A stretch of DNA of 12,010 bases, taken from JACOTV01 sp964445135 (GTDB lineage: Bacteria > Patescibacteriota > Microgenomatia > UBA1406 > GWC2-37-13). This document shows positions 11,695 through 12,010 of this stretch, in pieces; the first letter of the stretch is position 1; each line of letters starts with the position of its first letter. The stretch covers positions 1 through 12,010 of the forward strand of contig CAYUJW010000032.1 of the NCBI GenBank assembly GCA_964445135.1. The letters run 5' to 3'. The notes below the pieces were generated by a model. The model was not told where the DNA came from and made no database searches. It saw nothing but the letters and a program-made list of their open reading frames with translations. Both the position numbers and the translations under genes were made by a program.

Positions 11695-12010
11695 GATGCT
11701 CCCCCCACAAACCCCTCAATCTCGCCGCGAGATTCAACTGCAAAAGATCCGTCATCGTGCATGGTGACATAATAAAGCGGGAGCCGCACTGCAAGGTAGG
11801 CTAGTGTTGCCGTCAAATGTTCATCATATACACTACTTAAATATTCATACAGTGTTTCGGGTTCAAACATTACAACTGGCTTCTGGACATACACCGCGTT
11901 TTTTGCAATAAGCATGCCGCTGAGGATTTTGTGTCGCGCATCAACAAGCGCCTTGTGTGCAACAAACGCGCTAAGCGCCCCATCTTGCGAGTAAACGCTC
12001 CACTGCGATG
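11691..12010 (-). CDS. Unknown protein, C-terminal 105 residues (5' end outside window)
   Basis: The frame ending at 11691 stays open through the right edge, so the internal ATG at 11915 is probably not the start. The visible part begins SQWSVYSQDGALSAF and continues with an Ala/Val/Lys helix (VAHKALVDARHKIL), a short strand 'MLIAKNAVYVQKPVVMF' broken by KP, an acidic helix 'EPETLYEYLSSVYDEH', and an Ala/Leu-rich stretch 'LTATLAYLAVRLPLYYVTM' that looks buried but is too mixed for a membrane helix. It ends with a short acidic tail. I do not recognise the family. It overlaps dut by four bases (ATGA) and is the first visible gene of the dTMP operon, so a link to nucleotide or DNA metabolism is plausible by context only. 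Confidence 0.6.
   Translation of the reverse strand, partial: SQWSVYSQDGALSAFVAHKALVDARHKILSGMLIAKNAVYVQKPVVMFEPETLYEYLSSVYDEHLTATLAYLAVRLPLYYVTMHDDGSFAVESRGEIEGFVGGAS

Noticed and set aside
1..12010. Alternative genetic code with TGA read as Gly or Trp
   Set aside because: Several well-defined genes (glutamate dehydrogenase, atpD-like, dut) end at TGA at the normal family length, and none needs TGA read through.

Overview
The window looks like chromosomal housekeeping DNA from a small-genome bacterium. My best guess is a Candidate Phyla Radiation (Patescibacteria) lineage, about 0.6 confident. This rests on overall character, not on a marker gene: a membrane-anchored TPR protein, a membrane-anchored LysM/M23 endopeptidase, compact operons, an orphan F1-ATPase beta-like gene and few Shine-Dalgarno sequences. 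TGA is an ordinary stop, so there is no sign of code 25 (Gracilibacteria-type) recoding. No transposases, phage structural genes, CRISPR arrays, tRNAs or rRNAs were seen.

Region 1-4.7 kb. The C-terminal part of a membrane TPR protein (plus strand, cut by the left edge) converges on a leftward run: LysM/M23 endopeptidase, a glutamate dehydrogenase-family enzyme with an inserted Cys cluster, thioredoxin reductase with an unusual insertion, and a CsoR/DUF156 repressor that lacks two of the three classical Cu(I) ligands. The csoR-like gene has a promoter with a perfect palindrome between -35 and -10.

Region 4.73-5.13 kb. About 400 bp carry no convincing gene. They hold a tight cluster of DnaA boxes (three matches to TTATNCACA plus one near match, in alternating orientation) and, 120 bp further on, two perfect AT-rich hairpins. 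This is a candidate replication origin or DnaA-control site.

Region 5.13-6.84 kb. Transcription terminator Rho (minus strand) is preceded by about 400 bp without a protein gene. Here a near-consensus sigma70-type promoter on the minus strand points into a sequence whose ends pair perfectly (10 bp), followed inward by three more nested helices. Its apical part contains a pyrimidine tract with seven consecutive C. This is either a free-standing structured RNA of about 195 nt with 6S-like rod topology, or a structured, rut-like 5' leader of rho.

Region 6.84-9.1 kb. On the plus strand lie a small single-pass membrane protein and an orphan F1 beta-like ATPase. The ATPase has intact Walker motifs but altered DELSEED and DPLDS-R regions and a Pro/Ala/Thr-rich tail of about 65 residues. 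A bidirectional-looking terminator follows.

Region 9.1-12.0 kb. A leftward dTMP-synthesis operon: unknown protein - dut - dcd-like - thyA - folA. Dut makes dUMP, ThyA methylates it, and FolA regenerates the folate. The dcd-like protein lacks the catalytic Glu of dCTP deaminases, so its role is open. A second promoter with a palindrome in its spacer starts at the dut stop codon and could drive dcd-thyA-folA separately.
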